Source: Starkeya sp. ORNL1
Lineage (GTDB): Bacteria; Pseudomonadota; Alphaproteobacteria; Rhizobiales; Xanthobacteraceae
Reading direction: 5' to 3'
Length of the DNA stretch: 64,000 nucleotides
NCBI RefSeq assembly: GCF_012971745.1
Contig: NZ_CP048834.1
Span: forward strand, 5,651,001-5,715,000
Part shown: piece by piece, positions 1-9,241 of the stretch
How the letters are laid out: each line of letters opens with the position of its first letter
Position numbering within the stretch: position 1 is the first letter of the stretch
Made by a program: the position numbers and the translations under genes
The notes under the pieces: model-generated
What the model saw: the letters and a program-made list of their open reading frames with translations, nothing else
Database searches by the model: none
Told to the model about the DNA's origin: nothing

Positions 1-242
1 TCGATCTTCACCTGCAGCAGATCGGCGATCTGCCGGCCCCAGTCGGGATAGAAGCCGCTCCATTCGCCGGTCGCCGGATCCTTGATGAAGTCCGGCTCCT
101 CGCCGGACATGACCGGATAGTGCAGCACGCCGCGCTGCTTGATCTCGTTGATGACCAGCGAGGGATCGGTGGCGTGCGCCGCGGGCGGGGCCGAGGCGAG
201 GATCGCAAAGGCGGCGAGGAGGGCCAGCACCAGTCGTTTCAT
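1..242 (-). CDS. Family-3 periplasmic solute-binding protein, truncated by window edge
   Basis: Reading the minus strand from an ATG at 242 gives an N-terminal fragment of about 80 residues that runs off the window. It opens with a signal peptide (MKRLVLALLAAFAILAS, then small residues to about residue 24). The mature start closely matches the complete binding protein at 2177-3019: both have a PVM-S/T-GEEP stretch followed by IKDPATG and WSGFY. It is therefore a paralogous amino-acid-type (family 3) ABC binding protein of the periplasm. It is transcribed divergently from the GntR regulator at 466 and probably shares its control region. The ligand is unknown. The identity rests on resemblance to the neighbour and on the signal peptide. 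Confidence 0.8.
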   Translation of the reverse strand, partial: MKRLVLALLAAFAILASAPPAAHATDPSLVINEIKQRGVLHYPVMSGEEPDFIKDPATGEWSGFYPDWGRQIADLLQVKI

Positions 243-443
243 GTCGTTCCCTGTTCCGGATTTCGTATCGGGCCACGCCCCTCCGCATGACGGAGCAAGA
301 AGGGCATTGACAGGCTAGAGAACATTACGCCAAATGTCATAGATCAATTTGTAGATCGTAGTGACACAAGCGATACGGGGCGGCAGCCGCTCGGAGCGTT
401 TGGCGGAACGGAGCCTCCCTGTGAGGTTCTTCGGTACCGGCAA

Positions 444-453
444 TTGTATACAG
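444..453. promoter_or_regulatory. Putative GntR/FCD operator in the divergent region
   Basis: TTGTATACAG contains the perfect 8-bp palindrome TGTATACA (445-452), 13 bp before the regulator's ATG. FCD-type GntR proteins commonly bind palindromes of the form TTGTATACAA, so autoregulation, and control of the divergent binding-protein gene, is plausible. This is inferred from the motif alone. Confidence 0.45.
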
Positions 454-465
454 TATGGAGGATAC

Positions 466-1146
466 ATGTTTCCGGCGAGCGCCAATTCCCTGTCGCGGGC
501 GATCCCCGAGGGTTTAGCTGCGCTGCTGGAGCAGGAAATCATCTTTGGGCGGCTGCCGCCCTCGGCCCGCCTGACCGAGGAAGAGGTGGCGCTGCGCTAC
601 GGCGTGAGCCGCTCGCCGGTGCGCGAGGCGCTACGGCTGCTCGAACGCGACGGGCTGGTGCTGCGCGAGGCGCGGCGCGGCATCTGGGTGGCGCCACTCT
701 CGCTCAAGGACTTCGATGAAATCTATGCCTGCCGCATCGAGCTCGAAGGGCTGGCGGCGGACGGTGCGGCGCGCTCTCGGGACAAGCTGCGCAAGAAGGC
801 CTTCGCCGGCCTGTTCGCCGAGCTCAAGACCGCCGCGGAGCGTGGCGACGCGCATGAATTCTTCCTGGTGGACGTGCGGGGCTCGGCCCTCACGTACGAG
901 CTCGCCGACAACCGGACGCTGACGCGCCTGCTCGCCGGCCTGGAAAAACAGGCGCTGCGCTATCGCTTCCTCGCCTATCTGCGCAACCCCAGGATCGTCG
1001 ACCTGTCGCTCGAAGACACCGGCCGGATCTATGACGCCATCGTCGATGGCGATGCGCCGGCGGCCAAGGAGATGACCGAGAACCTCATCCGCGAAATCTG
1101 GCAGGTCATGCGCGCTGCCTTCGCACAGTCATTCGGCGAGGGCTGA
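466..1146 (+). CDS. GntR family transcriptional regulator, FCD subfamily
   Basis: A 226-aa regulator with an N-terminal winged helix-turn-helix (about residues 8-75, including the helix VSRSPVREALRLLERDGLV) and a C-terminal all-helical FCD effector domain. An in-frame ATG lies further upstream at 361, but the ATG at 466 has a GGAG five bases before it and gives the usual family length. It stands between a divergent binding protein gene and the racemase gene, which begins two bases after its stop. It probably controls the whole operon downstream in response to an amino acid or carboxylate. FCD domains bind such acids, often through a metal. The ligand is not known. Confidence 0.9.
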   Translation: MFPASANSLSRAIPEGLAALLEQEIIFGRLPPSARLTEEEVALRYGVSRSPVREALRLLERDGLVLREARRGIWVAPLSLKDFDEIYACRIELEGLAADGAARSRDKLRKKAFAGLFAELKTAAERGDAHEFFLVDVRGSALTYELADNRTLTRLLAGLEKQALRYRFLAYLRNPRIVDLSLEDTGRIYDAIVDGDAPAAKEMTENLIREIWQVMRAAFAQSFGEG

Positions 1147-1148
1147 GC

Positions 1149-2132
1149 ATGCTGAACCTTGCCTCCTCGTTCGACGTCATCGACTCGCACACCGCCGGGC
1201 ACCCGACGCGGGTGATATTGAGCGGCGTTCCCAAGCTCGACGGTGCGAGTGTGCTGGAGAAGCGCGAGGATTTCCGCGCGCGTTTCGACTATCTGCGCCC
1301 GTTGTTGCTGCACGAGCCGCGCGGCCATGCCGCCATGGTCGGGCTGGTGCCGGTGGCCTCGACCGTCGCCGACTACGGCGCCTTCTTCATCTCCTCCTAT
1401 GTCTATCTCGACATGTGCGGCCACGGCACCATCGGCTATGCGCGCACGCTCGCGGCGACCGGGCAGATCGCGCCGCAGCTCGGCGACAGCTTCACGCTGG
1501 AAACCCCGGCCGGCGTGGTGACGGTCGGCCTCGTCTGGGGAGCAAACGGCGATCTCGCCGGTGTCCGGCTGCGCAACGTGCCGAGCTATGTCGGCATCGC
1601 CGACCTTGCCGTGGATTTCGAGGGCTTCGGCACCGTCAAGGCCGACATCGTCTATGGCGGCATGTGGTACGCGCTGGTCGACGCCACCGCCATGGGGCTC
1701 GAACTGGTCCCGGAACGGGTCTCCGAATTGCTGCGCATCGGCAGCGCGCTCAAGCAGGCCATCAAGGCGGCCATTGCCGGCCGGCCGGAATTCGCCGGGG
1801 CCGTCGCTCCGAGCGTGCTGTTCTATGCCGACGGCGCGCCGGGCGAAGCGGTGCATTTCCTGGTGCTGGAATCCAACAAGTTCGACCGTTCGCCCTGCGG
1901 CACCGGCACCGCGGCGCGCGTCGCCCAACTCGCCGTGCGCGGACGGCTCGGAGCGGACGGCACCTACCGGGCACGCAATATCCTCGGCGTCGATTTCCTC
2001 GCGCGCGTGGCCGAGCGCACGCCGGAAGGCGCGATCGTCGCGGAAATCGAGGGCATGGCCCATCTCACCGCGCATTCGACAATCGTTCTCGAGACGAGCG
2101 ACCCGATCGCGCAGGGATTTCTTTGCCGATAA
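1149..2132 (+). CDS. Proline racemase / 4-hydroxyproline epimerase family protein
   Basis: A 327-aa cytoplasmic enzyme of the PF05544 family, which inverts the alpha carbon of proline or hydroxyproline by a two-base mechanism, or dehydrates 3-hydroxyproline. Both catalytic cysteines are present: Cys90 in MCGHGTIGYA and Cys250 in SPCGTGTAAR. A Cys/Cys pair argues for a racemase or epimerase rather than the trans-3-hydroxyproline dehydratase, in which one cysteine is replaced by threonine. It lies two bases after the GntR gene and just before an amino acid ABC transporter. A DadA-type oxidase and a semialdehyde dehydrogenase further down fit 4-hydroxyproline epimerase best, but substrate cannot be fixed from sequence. 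Confidence 0.88.
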   Translation: MLNLASSFDVIDSHTAGHPTRVILSGVPKLDGASVLEKREDFRARFDYLRPLLLHEPRGHAAMVGLVPVASTVADYGAFFISSYVYLDMCGHGTIGYARTLAATGQIAPQLGDSFTLETPAGVVTVGLVWGANGDLAGVRLRNVPSYVGIADLAVDFEGFGTVKADIVYGGMWYALVDATAMGLELVPERVSELLRIGSALKQAIKAAIAGRPEFAGAVAPSVLFYADGAPGEAVHFLVLESNKFDRSPCGTGTAARVAQLAVRGRLGADGTYRARNILGVDFLARVAERTPEGAIVAEIEGMAHLTAHSTIVLETSDPIAQGFLCR

Positions 2133-2176
2133 TGGTATCGGCAAACAATACTGGCAGAAGTCAGAAGGGGAATTCG

Positions 2177-3019
2177 ATGAAACATTCAGTATTCAAGTCT
2201 CTTCTCGTCGCAGCCGCGCTGTTGCTGCCGCTGTTCGGGGCACCCGTTGCAGCACCCGCGCAGGACAATCCCTCCGCCGTGCTCGACCAGATCCGGTCGA
2301 GCGGGGTGCTGAAGATCCCGGTCATGACCGGCGAGGAGCCGGGCTACATCAAGGATCCCGCCACCGGCAAATGGAGCGGGTTCTATTATGAGTTCCTCAA
2401 CGAGATCGCCACGCAGCTCGGCGTCAAGCTGCAGCCCGTCGAGACCACCTGGGGCAACCTCGCCGCCGACTTCCAGTCCGGCAAGATCGACATCGCCATC
2501 GGAGTAAACCCGAACCCGAAGCGCGGTCTCGTGGTCGACTATCTCTGGGAGCCGCTGTTCATCGACGCCTGGGCGGTGCTCACCCCCAAGGGCAAGCCGG
2601 TGAAGACCTGGGACGAGCTCAACAACCCGTCCAAGACCATCGTCGTGCAGAAGGGCAGCACCATGCAGGTGGTGGCCGAGGCGCTGCTGCCCAAGGCGAA
2701 GATCACCCCGGTCGAAGACCGCAACCTCGCTCTGCTGGAACTCCAGGCCGGTCGCGCGGACGCCGTCGTGTTTGCGGTGTTCGACGCCATCCAGATCACC
2801 AACCACAATATCGGCGACGTCTCGCTGCCCGAGCCGATCCTGCGCAATCCGGCGACGCTCGCCGTGGCGCGCAAGCCGGGCAATGCCGGCTACATCAACT
2901 TCCTCACCAACTGGGTGCAGCAGCAACGCTCGCTCGGCCTCGCCCAGGGCAAGCTCGCCCGCGCCTGGGAAGCCCGCGGCATCGATCTGTCCATCCTGCC
3001 TCCCGGCTTCAGCTTCTGA
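2177..3019 (+). CDS. Family-3 periplasmic solute-binding protein of an amino acid ABC transporter
   Basis: A 280-aa exported protein with a signal peptide (residues 1 to about 28, ending near APAQ) and the family-3 fold: [19 protein letters not shown], then the lobe-two segment [14 protein letters not shown] and [16 protein letters not shown] at 2164-2169 precedes the chosen ATG by seven bases. It is the first gene of a three-gene importer with the permease at 3091 and the ATPase at 3744. It delivers the substrate, probably an amino acid or imino acid used by the racemase, to the permease. It is a close paralog of the truncated gene at the left edge, so the operon is flanked by two related binding proteins. 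Confidence 0.9.
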   Translation: MKHSVFKSLLVAAALLLPLFGAPVAAPAQDNPSAVLDQIRSSGVLKIPVMTGEEPGYIKDPATGKWSGFYYEFLNEIATQLGVKLQPVETTWGNLAADFQSGKIDIAIGVNPNPKRGLVVDYLWEPLFIDAWAVLTPKGKPVKTWDELNNPSKTIVVQKGSTMQVVAEALLPKAKITPVEDRNLALLELQAGRADAVVFAVFDAIQITNHNIGDVSLPEPILRNPATLAVARKPGNAGYINFLTNWVQQQRSLGLAQGKLARAWEARGIDLSILPPGFSF

Positions 3020-3090
3020 AGCCGGATGCGTCGGCCGCTGCCTCGACTCTCTCTGGCTGCGGTCGGCGCCCTTCATAACAGGACGGAGCC

Positions 3091-3747
3091 ATGTTCGATT
3101 TCTCAGTCATTACCGGCAACGCTCATCTGCTCTGGCAGGGGTTGCTGATCACGCTCTACTACACCGTGATCACCATCGCGGCCGGCCTCGTCATTGGCCT
3201 TACCGTCGGGCTCATGCAGCTCACGACGTTCCGCCCGCTGGTAATTCTCGGCCGGATCTTCGTCGAGTTCTTCCGCAATATCCCGCTTCTCGTCATCCTG
3301 CTCTGGACCTATTACGCGCTGCCGATCTTCCTCGGTGTCAACATCACCAAGGGCTGGGCCGGCTTCCTTGCGCTGAGCTGCTACACCGCCGCCTTCTATG
3401 CCGAGATACTGCGTGCCGGCGTGCAGTCGCTCGACCCCGGGCAGACCGATGCCGCCACCGCGCTCGGCATGTCCTATGGCCAGCGGATGCGGCGCATCAT
3501 CCTGCCGCAGGCGTTCCGGCGCATGATCCCGCCGCTCGCCGGGCAGTCCATCATCCAGATGAAGAACACCACGCTGCTCTCGGCCATCACGGTGCCGGAC
3601 CTGCTCTATCAGGGCAGCTACATCTCCAGCTTCACCTATCGCCCGATGGAGGTCTACACGGCCATCGGCGCCATCTTCCTCATCCTGCTCGTGCCGCTGA
3701 CCATGCTCTCGCGCATGCTGGAGCGCCGCGGCGTCCCCACGAAATGA
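3091..3747 (+). CDS. Polar amino acid ABC transporter permease (HisM/GlnP type)
   Basis: A 218-aa inner-membrane protein with about five hydrophobic segments. The cytoplasmic EAA loop, which docks the ATPase, is clear at about residues 105-135 ([10 protein letters not shown], then TALGMSYGQ). Only one permease gene is present, so the channel is presumably a homodimer. ACGGAG precedes the ATG. Its stop codon overlaps the ATPase start (ATGA at 3744-3747), which suggests translational coupling. It imports the ligand of the binding protein at 2177. Confidence 0.92.
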   Translation: MFDFSVITGNAHLLWQGLLITLYYTVITIAAGLVIGLTVGLMQLTTFRPLVILGRIFVEFFRNIPLLVILLWTYYALPIFLGVNITKGWAGFLALSCYTAAFYAEILRAGVQSLDPGQTDAATALGMSYGQRMRRIILPQAFRRMIPPLAGQSIIQMKNTTLLSAITVPDLLYQGSYISSFTYRPMEVYTAIGAIFLILLVPLTMLSRMLERRGVPTK

Positions 3748-4580
3748 ACCCGGCGCCCGACATGAACGTGCAAAGCTCCCAGGAAGTCTTGCGGCTCGAC
3801 CGCATCTGCATGCGGTTCGGTGCCAAGGAAGTCATTCGCGGCGTCGACCTCGCCGTTCGCGAAGGCGAAGTCGTCGTGCTGATCGGCGCGTCCGGCTCCG
3901 GCAAGACCTCGCTGCTGCGCTGCATCAACCTGCTCAACACGCCATCGAGCGGGCGCATCATCATCGACAGCGAGGTGCTGTTCGAGGTCGAATCCGCTGA
4001 TCTCGGCCCGTCCAAGGTGCCCAGCCGCGAGGTGAACCGCATCCGCTCCAAGACCGGCATGGTGTTCCAGCAGTTCAACCTGTTCCCGCACATGACGGCG
4101 CTCGAAAACGTCATGGAAGGGCCGGTCATCGTGAAGCGCGAGAGGCGCGACGAGGTGGAGGTGAACGCCCGCGCGCTGCTGTGCCGGATGGGCCTCGAAG
4201 GCCATGAGCACAAGCGCCCCGCGCAGCTCTCCGGCGGCCAGCAGCAGCGCGTCGCCATCGCCCGCGCCCTCGCGATGCATCCGAAGGTGATGCTGTTCGA
4301 CGAGCCGACCTCGGCGCTCGACCCCGAGCTGGTCGGCGAGGTGCTGAAAGCCATGGTCGCACTCGCCCGCTCGGGCATGACCATGGTGGTCGTCACCCAT
4401 GAGCTTGGCTTCGCCTTCGAGATCGCCGACCGCGTCATCTTCCTCGACGAGGGGCGGATCGCCGCCGAAGGCACGCCGCACGAGGTGCTGCTCAATCCGA
4501 GCCATCCACGCCTGAAGAGTTTCGTGAACCGCTTCCATGAGACCGCCGAACTGCTGCGGCCGTTCCTCGAAGCCCGCTGA
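3744..4580 (+). CDS. Amino acid ABC transporter ATP-binding protein (HisP/GlnQ type)
   Basis: A 278-aa ATPase. Walker A is GASGSGKT (residues 48-55), the ABC signature is LSGGQQQR (162-169), Walker B is VMLFDEP (182-188), and the switch histidine lies in VVTHELGF. The Q-loop region [12 protein letters not shown] is typical of the polar amino acid subfamily. The start overlaps the permease stop by the ATGA arrangement. An alternative ATG at 3762 would shorten it by six residues. It powers the importer formed with the genes at 2177 and 3091. Confidence 0.93.
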   Translation: MNPAPDMNVQSSQEVLRLDRICMRFGAKEVIRGVDLAVREGEVVVLIGASGSGKTSLLRCINLLNTPSSGRIIIDSEVLFEVESADLGPSKVPSREVNRIRSKTGMVFQQFNLFPHMTALENVMEGPVIVKRERRDEVEVNARALLCRMGLEGHEHKRPAQLSGGQQQRVAIARALAMHPKVMLFDEPTSALDPELVGEVLKAMVALARSGMTMVVVTHELGFAFEIADRVIFLDEGRIAAEGTPHEVLLNPSHPRLKSFVNRFHETAELLRPFLEAR

Positions 4581-4597
4581 CCTTAGGAAACGCCATC

Positions 4598-6037
4598 ATG
4601 AACGTCGTCAATTTCATCGCCGGCCAGCGCGTCGCACCCGGTGGATCGCGCCGTCACCTTGCGGTGAATCCTGCCCGGACCACGGATCTCATAGCCGACT
4701 ACGCTCTCTCCAACATCGCCGATGTCGAGGCAGCGGTGAGCGCGGCACGCAAGGCGGCCCCGGCGTGGGCGGCGCAGACCCCCGGCGCGCGCGGCGAGAT
4801 ATTGCGCAAGGCCGCGGAAGCCATCCGCGTGCGGCTGGAGCCGATCGCCCAGCAGATGACCCGCGAGGTCGGCAAGCCGCTGGAGGAATCGCGCGGCGAG
4901 ACGCTCTATTCCGCCCGCGTGCTCGAATTCTATGCCGCGGAAGGGCTAAGGCTCGGCGGCGAGAACCTGCCCTCCGGTCGCGCCGGCGTCGTCGCCTTCA
5001 CGACCCGCAAGCCGCTCGGTAGCGTCGGCCTGATCACGCCGTGGAATTTCCCGATGTCGATCGCCGCCTGGAAGATCGGGCCGGCGCTCGTCACCGGCAA
5101 TACGGCGGTGTGGAAGCCCTGCCTCCAGGCGCCCTTCACCTCGATGGCGCTCGCCGAGGCGTTCGCGGAAGCCGGCCTGCCGGCCGGCGTGCTCAATCTC
5201 GTGCACGGCGACGGCTTCGATATCGGACAGGCGATCGTCGACCATCCCGGCCTCGCCGGCATCTCCTTCACCGGCTCGCAGAAGGTCGGTTTTGCCGTGC
5301 ACCAGGCGGCGTCGAACCGCCGGGCCAAGGTGCAATGCGAGCTTGGCGGCAAGAACCCCTTGGTGGTGCTCGACGATGCCGATCTCGACGCCGCCGTGAC
5401 CACGGCGATCGAGGGCGCGTTCCGCAATGCTGGCCAGAAGTGCACGGCGACCAGCCGCGTCATCCTCCAGCGCGGCATCAGGCAAGCCTTCACCAGCAAG
5501 TTCGTGGCTCGCGCCAAGGCGCTCAGTGTCGGCGATCCGGCCGACCCCGCGAACTTCGTCGGTCCGGTGGTCGATGAGAAGCAATATGACAAGGTCGTCG
5601 GCTACATCCGCACCGGGTTGAAGGAGGGCGCGACGCTGCTGTGCGGCGGCGACAGCCGGCGCAACACCGAGGGCTATTTCGTCGAGCCGACCGTCTTCGA
5701 CAATGTCGCCCCCGACATGACCATCGCGCGCGACGAGATCTTCGGCCCGGTGGTAGCGCTATTCGCAGTCGATACGCTCGACGAGGCGATCGCCGTCGCC
5801 AACGACACTGAGCACGGGCTGAGCGCCTCGATCTGCACCACCAATTTGCTGAGCGCCCACGCCTTCGTGACGCAGGCCGAGAGCGGCGTCGCTTCGGTGA
5901 ACCTGCCGACCGCCGGCGTCGAGCTGCAGGCGCCGTTCGGCGGCACCAAGGCCTCCGGCCTCGGCGTCAAGGAGCAGGGACGGCCGGTGCTCGATTTCTA
6001 CACCGAGCTGCGCACCGTCTACATGAAGGTGGCGTGA
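4598..6037 (+). CDS. NAD(P)-dependent aldehyde dehydrogenase, possibly alpha-ketoglutarate semialdehyde dehydrogenase
   Basis: A 479-aa member of the ALDH superfamily with the oxyanion-site WNFP motif, the general base Glu248 in ELGGK and the nucleophile Cys282 in NAGQKCTATSR. Family length is normal. In hydroxyproline and pentose pathways an enzyme of this type oxidises 2,5-dioxopentanoate to 2-oxoglutarate. The upstream epimerase-type gene and downstream FAD oxidase make that the leading suggestion, but succinate-semialdehyde or another aldehyde is possible. It follows the ATPase by 17 bases, and the next ALDH begins one base after its stop. Confidence 0.88.
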   Translation: MNVVNFIAGQRVAPGGSRRHLAVNPARTTDLIADYALSNIADVEAAVSAARKAAPAWAAQTPGARGEILRKAAEAIRVRLEPIAQQMTREVGKPLEESRGETLYSARVLEFYAAEGLRLGGENLPSGRAGVVAFTTRKPLGSVGLITPWNFPMSIAAWKIGPALVTGNTAVWKPCLQAPFTSMALAEAFAEAGLPAGVLNLVHGDGFDIGQAIVDHPGLAGISFTGSQKVGFAVHQAASNRRAKVQCELGGKNPLVVLDDADLDAAVTTAIEGAFRNAGQKCTATSRVILQRGIRQAFTSKFVARAKALSVGDPADPANFVGPVVDEKQYDKVVGYIRTGLKEGATLLCGGDSRRNTEGYFVEPTVFDNVAPDMTIARDEIFGPVVALFAVDTLDEAIAVANDTEHGLSASICTTNLLSAHAFVTQAESGVASVNLPTAGVELQAPFGGTKASGLGVKEQGRPVLDFYTELRTVYMKVA

Positions 6038-6038
6038 T

Positions 6039-7520
6039 ATGAGCCTCGATTTCGATCCGAACCCGATCGCACTGCCCAGCGGGCACTATATCGGCGGCGC
6101 ATTTGTCGATCTGCCCGGAGAGGCGATCGAGGTGGTCCGTCCCTCCGACCACCAGCCGATGTCGCCGATCCACGACGGTGGCAAGGCGGCGGTCGAGCGC
6201 GCGGTGGAGGCGGCGAAGGCGGCGCTCGCCGCCACGCGCTGGGGCAAGGTCTCCCCACTCGAACGCGCCAAGGTGCTGCACCGCTTCGCCAATGCCGTCG
6301 AGGCGAACGGCGAGTATCTGTCGCGGCTGGAGGCGCTGGGCTCCAGCCGGCTGATTTCGGCAACCTCCGTGCGCGATGCGCCGCGCACCGCCGGCGTGAT
6401 CCGCTACTACGCGGAGTATTGCGACAAGCTCGAAGGCATCGTCACCGCGACCGATGCCGACACCCTCAGCCTCGTGAAGAACGAGCCCTATGGCATCGTC
6501 GGCGCCGTGGTGCCCTGGAACTTCCCGCTGATCACCGCGGCCTGGAAGTTCGCGCCGGCGCTCGCCGCCGGCAATGCGGTGGTCATGAAGACTTCGGAGC
6601 TCACCCCGCACAGCCTGCTGGCGCTCGCCTCCATTGCGGTCGAAGCCGGGTTGCCGGCGGGCCTCTTCAACGTCGTCAACGGGCTCGGCCACACCACCGG
6701 AAGCGCCATCGTCCGGCATCCGGACATCCGCAAGATCTCGTTCACCGGCTCCACCGCGACCGGCGCCGTCATCATGACGCAGGCGGCCCAGTCCGGCATG
6801 AAGCCGGTGACGCTGGAACTCGGCGGCAAGAGCCCGATGGTGGTGTTCGCCGACATCGCCGACATCGAGGCGACTGCGGCGAAAGTCGCGACCGGCTTCA
6901 TGGACAATGCCGGCCAGGTCTGCACTGCCGGCTCGCGCCTCGTCGTCGAGCGCGGCATCGCCGACCGGCTGCTTGAGGCGATCGAGGCCCGCTGCCGCGC
7001 GATCCGGCCCGGCCCGACCTGGTCGGAAGCCACCACTTTCGCGCCGATCATCAGCCGGCGGCAGGCCGAGCGGATCGATCGCCTGGTGCGCCAGACCATC
7101 GCCGAGGGCGCGGAGGCGCGCATCGGCGGCACGCCGCTCGAAGCGCGCAACGAGGGTTCCTTCTACGCTCCCACCATCCTCGAAGGCGTGACAGACGCGA
7201 TGACCGGCTTCCGCGAGGAGTTCTTCGGTCCCGTGCTGTCGGTCCATCGCTTCGACGAGGTGGAGGAGGGGCTCGCGCTCGCCGCGCACCCGACCTACGG
7301 CCTCGCCGCGAGCGTCCACACCACCGACATCCGCAAGGCGCTAAAGGCGGCCGATGAGATCGAGGCCGGCATGGTCTGGGTCAACCAGCACGGCCGCGGA
7401 CCGGAATTCACCTTTCCGGCCGGCGGCTTCAAGGCATCCGGCTTCGGCAAGGACATGGGCCGTGCCGGGATCGAGGCATTCACGCGCCAGAAGGCGGTGT
7501 GGGTCAACTACGCTCAGTAA
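6039..7520 (+). CDS. NAD(P)-dependent aldehyde dehydrogenase (betaine/aminoaldehyde type)
   Basis: A 493-aa second aldehyde dehydrogenase, different from its neighbour in sequence. It has PWNFPL, the base Glu260 in ELGGKS, the nucleophile Cys295 in NAGQVCTAGSR and the C-terminal WVNQHGRG segment. The end of the preceding gene and this start are separated by a single base, so the two are co-translated. It precedes a choline-dehydrogenase-like GMC oxidoreductase. An alcohol-to-aldehyde-to-acid pair made of that enzyme and this one is a natural reading. Substrate unknown. Confidence 0.88.
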   Translation: MSLDFDPNPIALPSGHYIGGAFVDLPGEAIEVVRPSDHQPMSPIHDGGKAAVERAVEAAKAALAATRWGKVSPLERAKVLHRFANAVEANGEYLSRLEALGSSRLISATSVRDAPRTAGVIRYYAEYCDKLEGIVTATDADTLSLVKNEPYGIVGAVVPWNFPLITAAWKFAPALAAGNAVVMKTSELTPHSLLALASIAVEAGLPAGLFNVVNGLGHTTGSAIVRHPDIRKISFTGSTATGAVIMTQAAQSGMKPVTLELGGKSPMVVFADIADIEATAAKVATGFMDNAGQVCTAGSRLVVERGIADRLLEAIEARCRAIRPGPTWSEATTFAPIISRRQAERIDRLVRQTIAEGAEARIGGTPLEARNEGSFYAPTILEGVTDAMTGFREEFFGPVLSVHRFDEVEEGLALAAHPTYGLAASVHTTDIRKALKAADEIEAGMVWVNQHGRGPEFTFPAGGFKASGFGKDMGRAGIEAFTRQKAVWVNYAQ

Positions 7521-7530
7521 GGCGCGTCAG

Positions 7531-9222
7531 ATGCAGTTCGACTATGTCATCGTCGGCGGCGGTTCCGCGGGTGCCGTGCTCGCCAACCGGCTCTCCGCGC
7601 GCCCCGGCAACCGGGTGGCGCTGTTCGAGGCCGGCCCCGACACGCCGCCCGATGCGGTGCCGGATATCATCGCCGACAGCTATCCCGGCCTGTCCTATTT
7701 CGATCCGCGCTATCACTGGACGGACCTGCGGGTTTACAACCGCTCTCCGCGGCTGAACGACGGCTCCGCGCGGCTCGCCAAGCTCGAACAGGCCAAGGTG
7801 ATGGGCGGCGGCTCCAGCATCAATGGCCAGTTCGCGGTGCGCGGCCTGCCGGTCGACTATGATGGCTGGGAGGCGATGGGCCTGCCTGGCTGGGGCTGGT
7901 CGGGCATGCTCCCCTATTTCAGAAAGCTCGAACGCGATCTCGATTTCGACGGCGAACTGCACGGCAAGGATGGGCGCATCCCGATCCGCCGCGTCTTCCC
8001 GGAGCAGTGGGCCGGCTTCACCCGCGACGTGCTCCAGGCGGTCGAGAGCGAGGGCCCAACCTATCGGCCGGACTACAATGCGACGACGGAGGACGGCTCT
8101 TTCCCGCTGCCCCTGTCGAACGAGAATGAGCGCCGCGTCTCCACCGCAATCGGCTATCTCGATGCCGAGACCCGCAAGCGGCCGAACCTCGCCATTTTCC
8201 CGCTCACCTTCGTCGAGCGGATCGTGTTCGAGGGCAACCGCGTCAAGGGGCTCGACATCGTGCGCGGGGGGCAGCGCCAGCGGGTGGAAGCCGGCGAGGT
8301 CATCGTTTCCTCCGGCGCGCTGCATTCGCCGGCCGTGCTCATGCGCTCCGGCGTCGGCCCGGCGGGCCATCTCAGGCATCACGGCATCGAGGTGGTGGCC
8401 GACATGCCCGGGGTCGGCGAGAACCTGACGGAGCACCCTCACCTCGCCGTCGGCGCGCACCTCAAGCCACCGGCCCGGCTGCCGCGGTCCATGCGACGGC
8501 ACATCTTCCTCGGCGTGCGCTACTCCTCGGGCGTCGAGGGGTGCGATCCCGGCGACATGCTGCTCATGCCGGTCAATCGCGCCGGCTGGCATCCGCTCGG
8601 GCGCAGCCTCGGCGCGCTCAATGTCTGCGTGAACAAATCCTATTCGACCGGGACCGTGCGGCTGAACAGCGCCGACCCGGCCGTCGAGCCGGAAGTCGAC
8701 CTCAACCTCGCCTCGGATGGACGCGACCTCGTCCGCCTGGTCGACGGCTTCAAGCGGCTCTACCGCATCATGGAGAGCCCGGCGGTGCAGGCCGGCATCA
8801 ACACCTGGTTCCTCGCCGGCTATACCGACGCGGTGCGCGCGCTGAGCGTGCGCAAGCCCACCAACTGGCTGAAGACCGCCGCCGCCGCCGCGCTGTTCGA
8901 CTATGCGCCGTTCGCGCGCGACACGCTGATAAGGCGCCGCTTCGGCACCACCGAGCAGATCCACGCCATGGCCCGCGACGACGCGGCGATCGCCGAGTGG
9001 GTCAAGTCCACGGTCTGGCCGGGCTGGCACGTCTCGGGAACCTGCCGGCTCGGCGCCGACGGCGACCCGATGGCGGTGCTCGACGCCAGTTGCCGGGTGC
9101 GCGGGGTCCAGGGGCTGCGGGTGGTGGATGCCTCCATCATGCCCTCGATCTGCAGCGCCAACACCAACATCACCACCATCGCCATCGCCGAGAAGGCCGC
9201 GGACCTGATCCTGAACGGCTGA
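7531..9222 (+). CDS. GMC-family FAD-dependent oxidoreductase (choline dehydrogenase-like)
   Basis: A 563-aa flavoenzyme starting MQFDYVIVGGGSAGAVLA, where the glycine-rich motif at residues 9-14 binds FAD. The C-terminal GMC signature holds the catalytic His500 in WHVSGTCRLG and a second active-site segment around Asn544-Asn546. GMC enzymes oxidise a primary or secondary alcohol and pass electrons to quinone, cytochrome or oxygen. No signal peptide is seen. The start lies ten bases after the second ALDH, consistent with sequential alcohol and aldehyde oxidation. A choline role is not established, since no choline transporter is nearby. Confidence 0.88.
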   Translation: MQFDYVIVGGGSAGAVLANRLSARPGNRVALFEAGPDTPPDAVPDIIADSYPGLSYFDPRYHWTDLRVYNRSPRLNDGSARLAKLEQAKVMGGGSSINGQFAVRGLPVDYDGWEAMGLPGWGWSGMLPYFRKLERDLDFDGELHGKDGRIPIRRVFPEQWAGFTRDVLQAVESEGPTYRPDYNATTEDGSFPLPLSNENERRVSTAIGYLDAETRKRPNLAIFPLTFVERIVFEGNRVKGLDIVRGGQRQRVEAGEVIVSSGALHSPAVLMRSGVGPAGHLRHHGIEVVADMPGVGENLTEHPHLAVGAHLKPPARLPRSMRRHIFLGVRYSSGVEGCDPGDMLLMPVNRAGWHPLGRSLGALNVCVNKSYSTGTVRLNSADPAVEPEVDLNLASDGRDLVRLVDGFKRLYRIMESPAVQAGINTWFLAGYTDAVRALSVRKPTNWLKTAAAAALFDYAPFARDTLIRRRFGTTEQIHAMARDDAAIAEWVKSTVWPGWHVSGTCRLGADGDPMAVLDASCRVRGVQGLRVVDASIMPSICSANTNITTIAIAEKAADLILNG

Positions 9223-9241
9223 AGAGCAAGGAACCAGAAAG

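Noticed and set aside
307..312. TTGACA hexamer upstream of the GntR gene
   Set aside because: No acceptable -10 hexamer follows at 16-18 bases, so I do not call a promoter.
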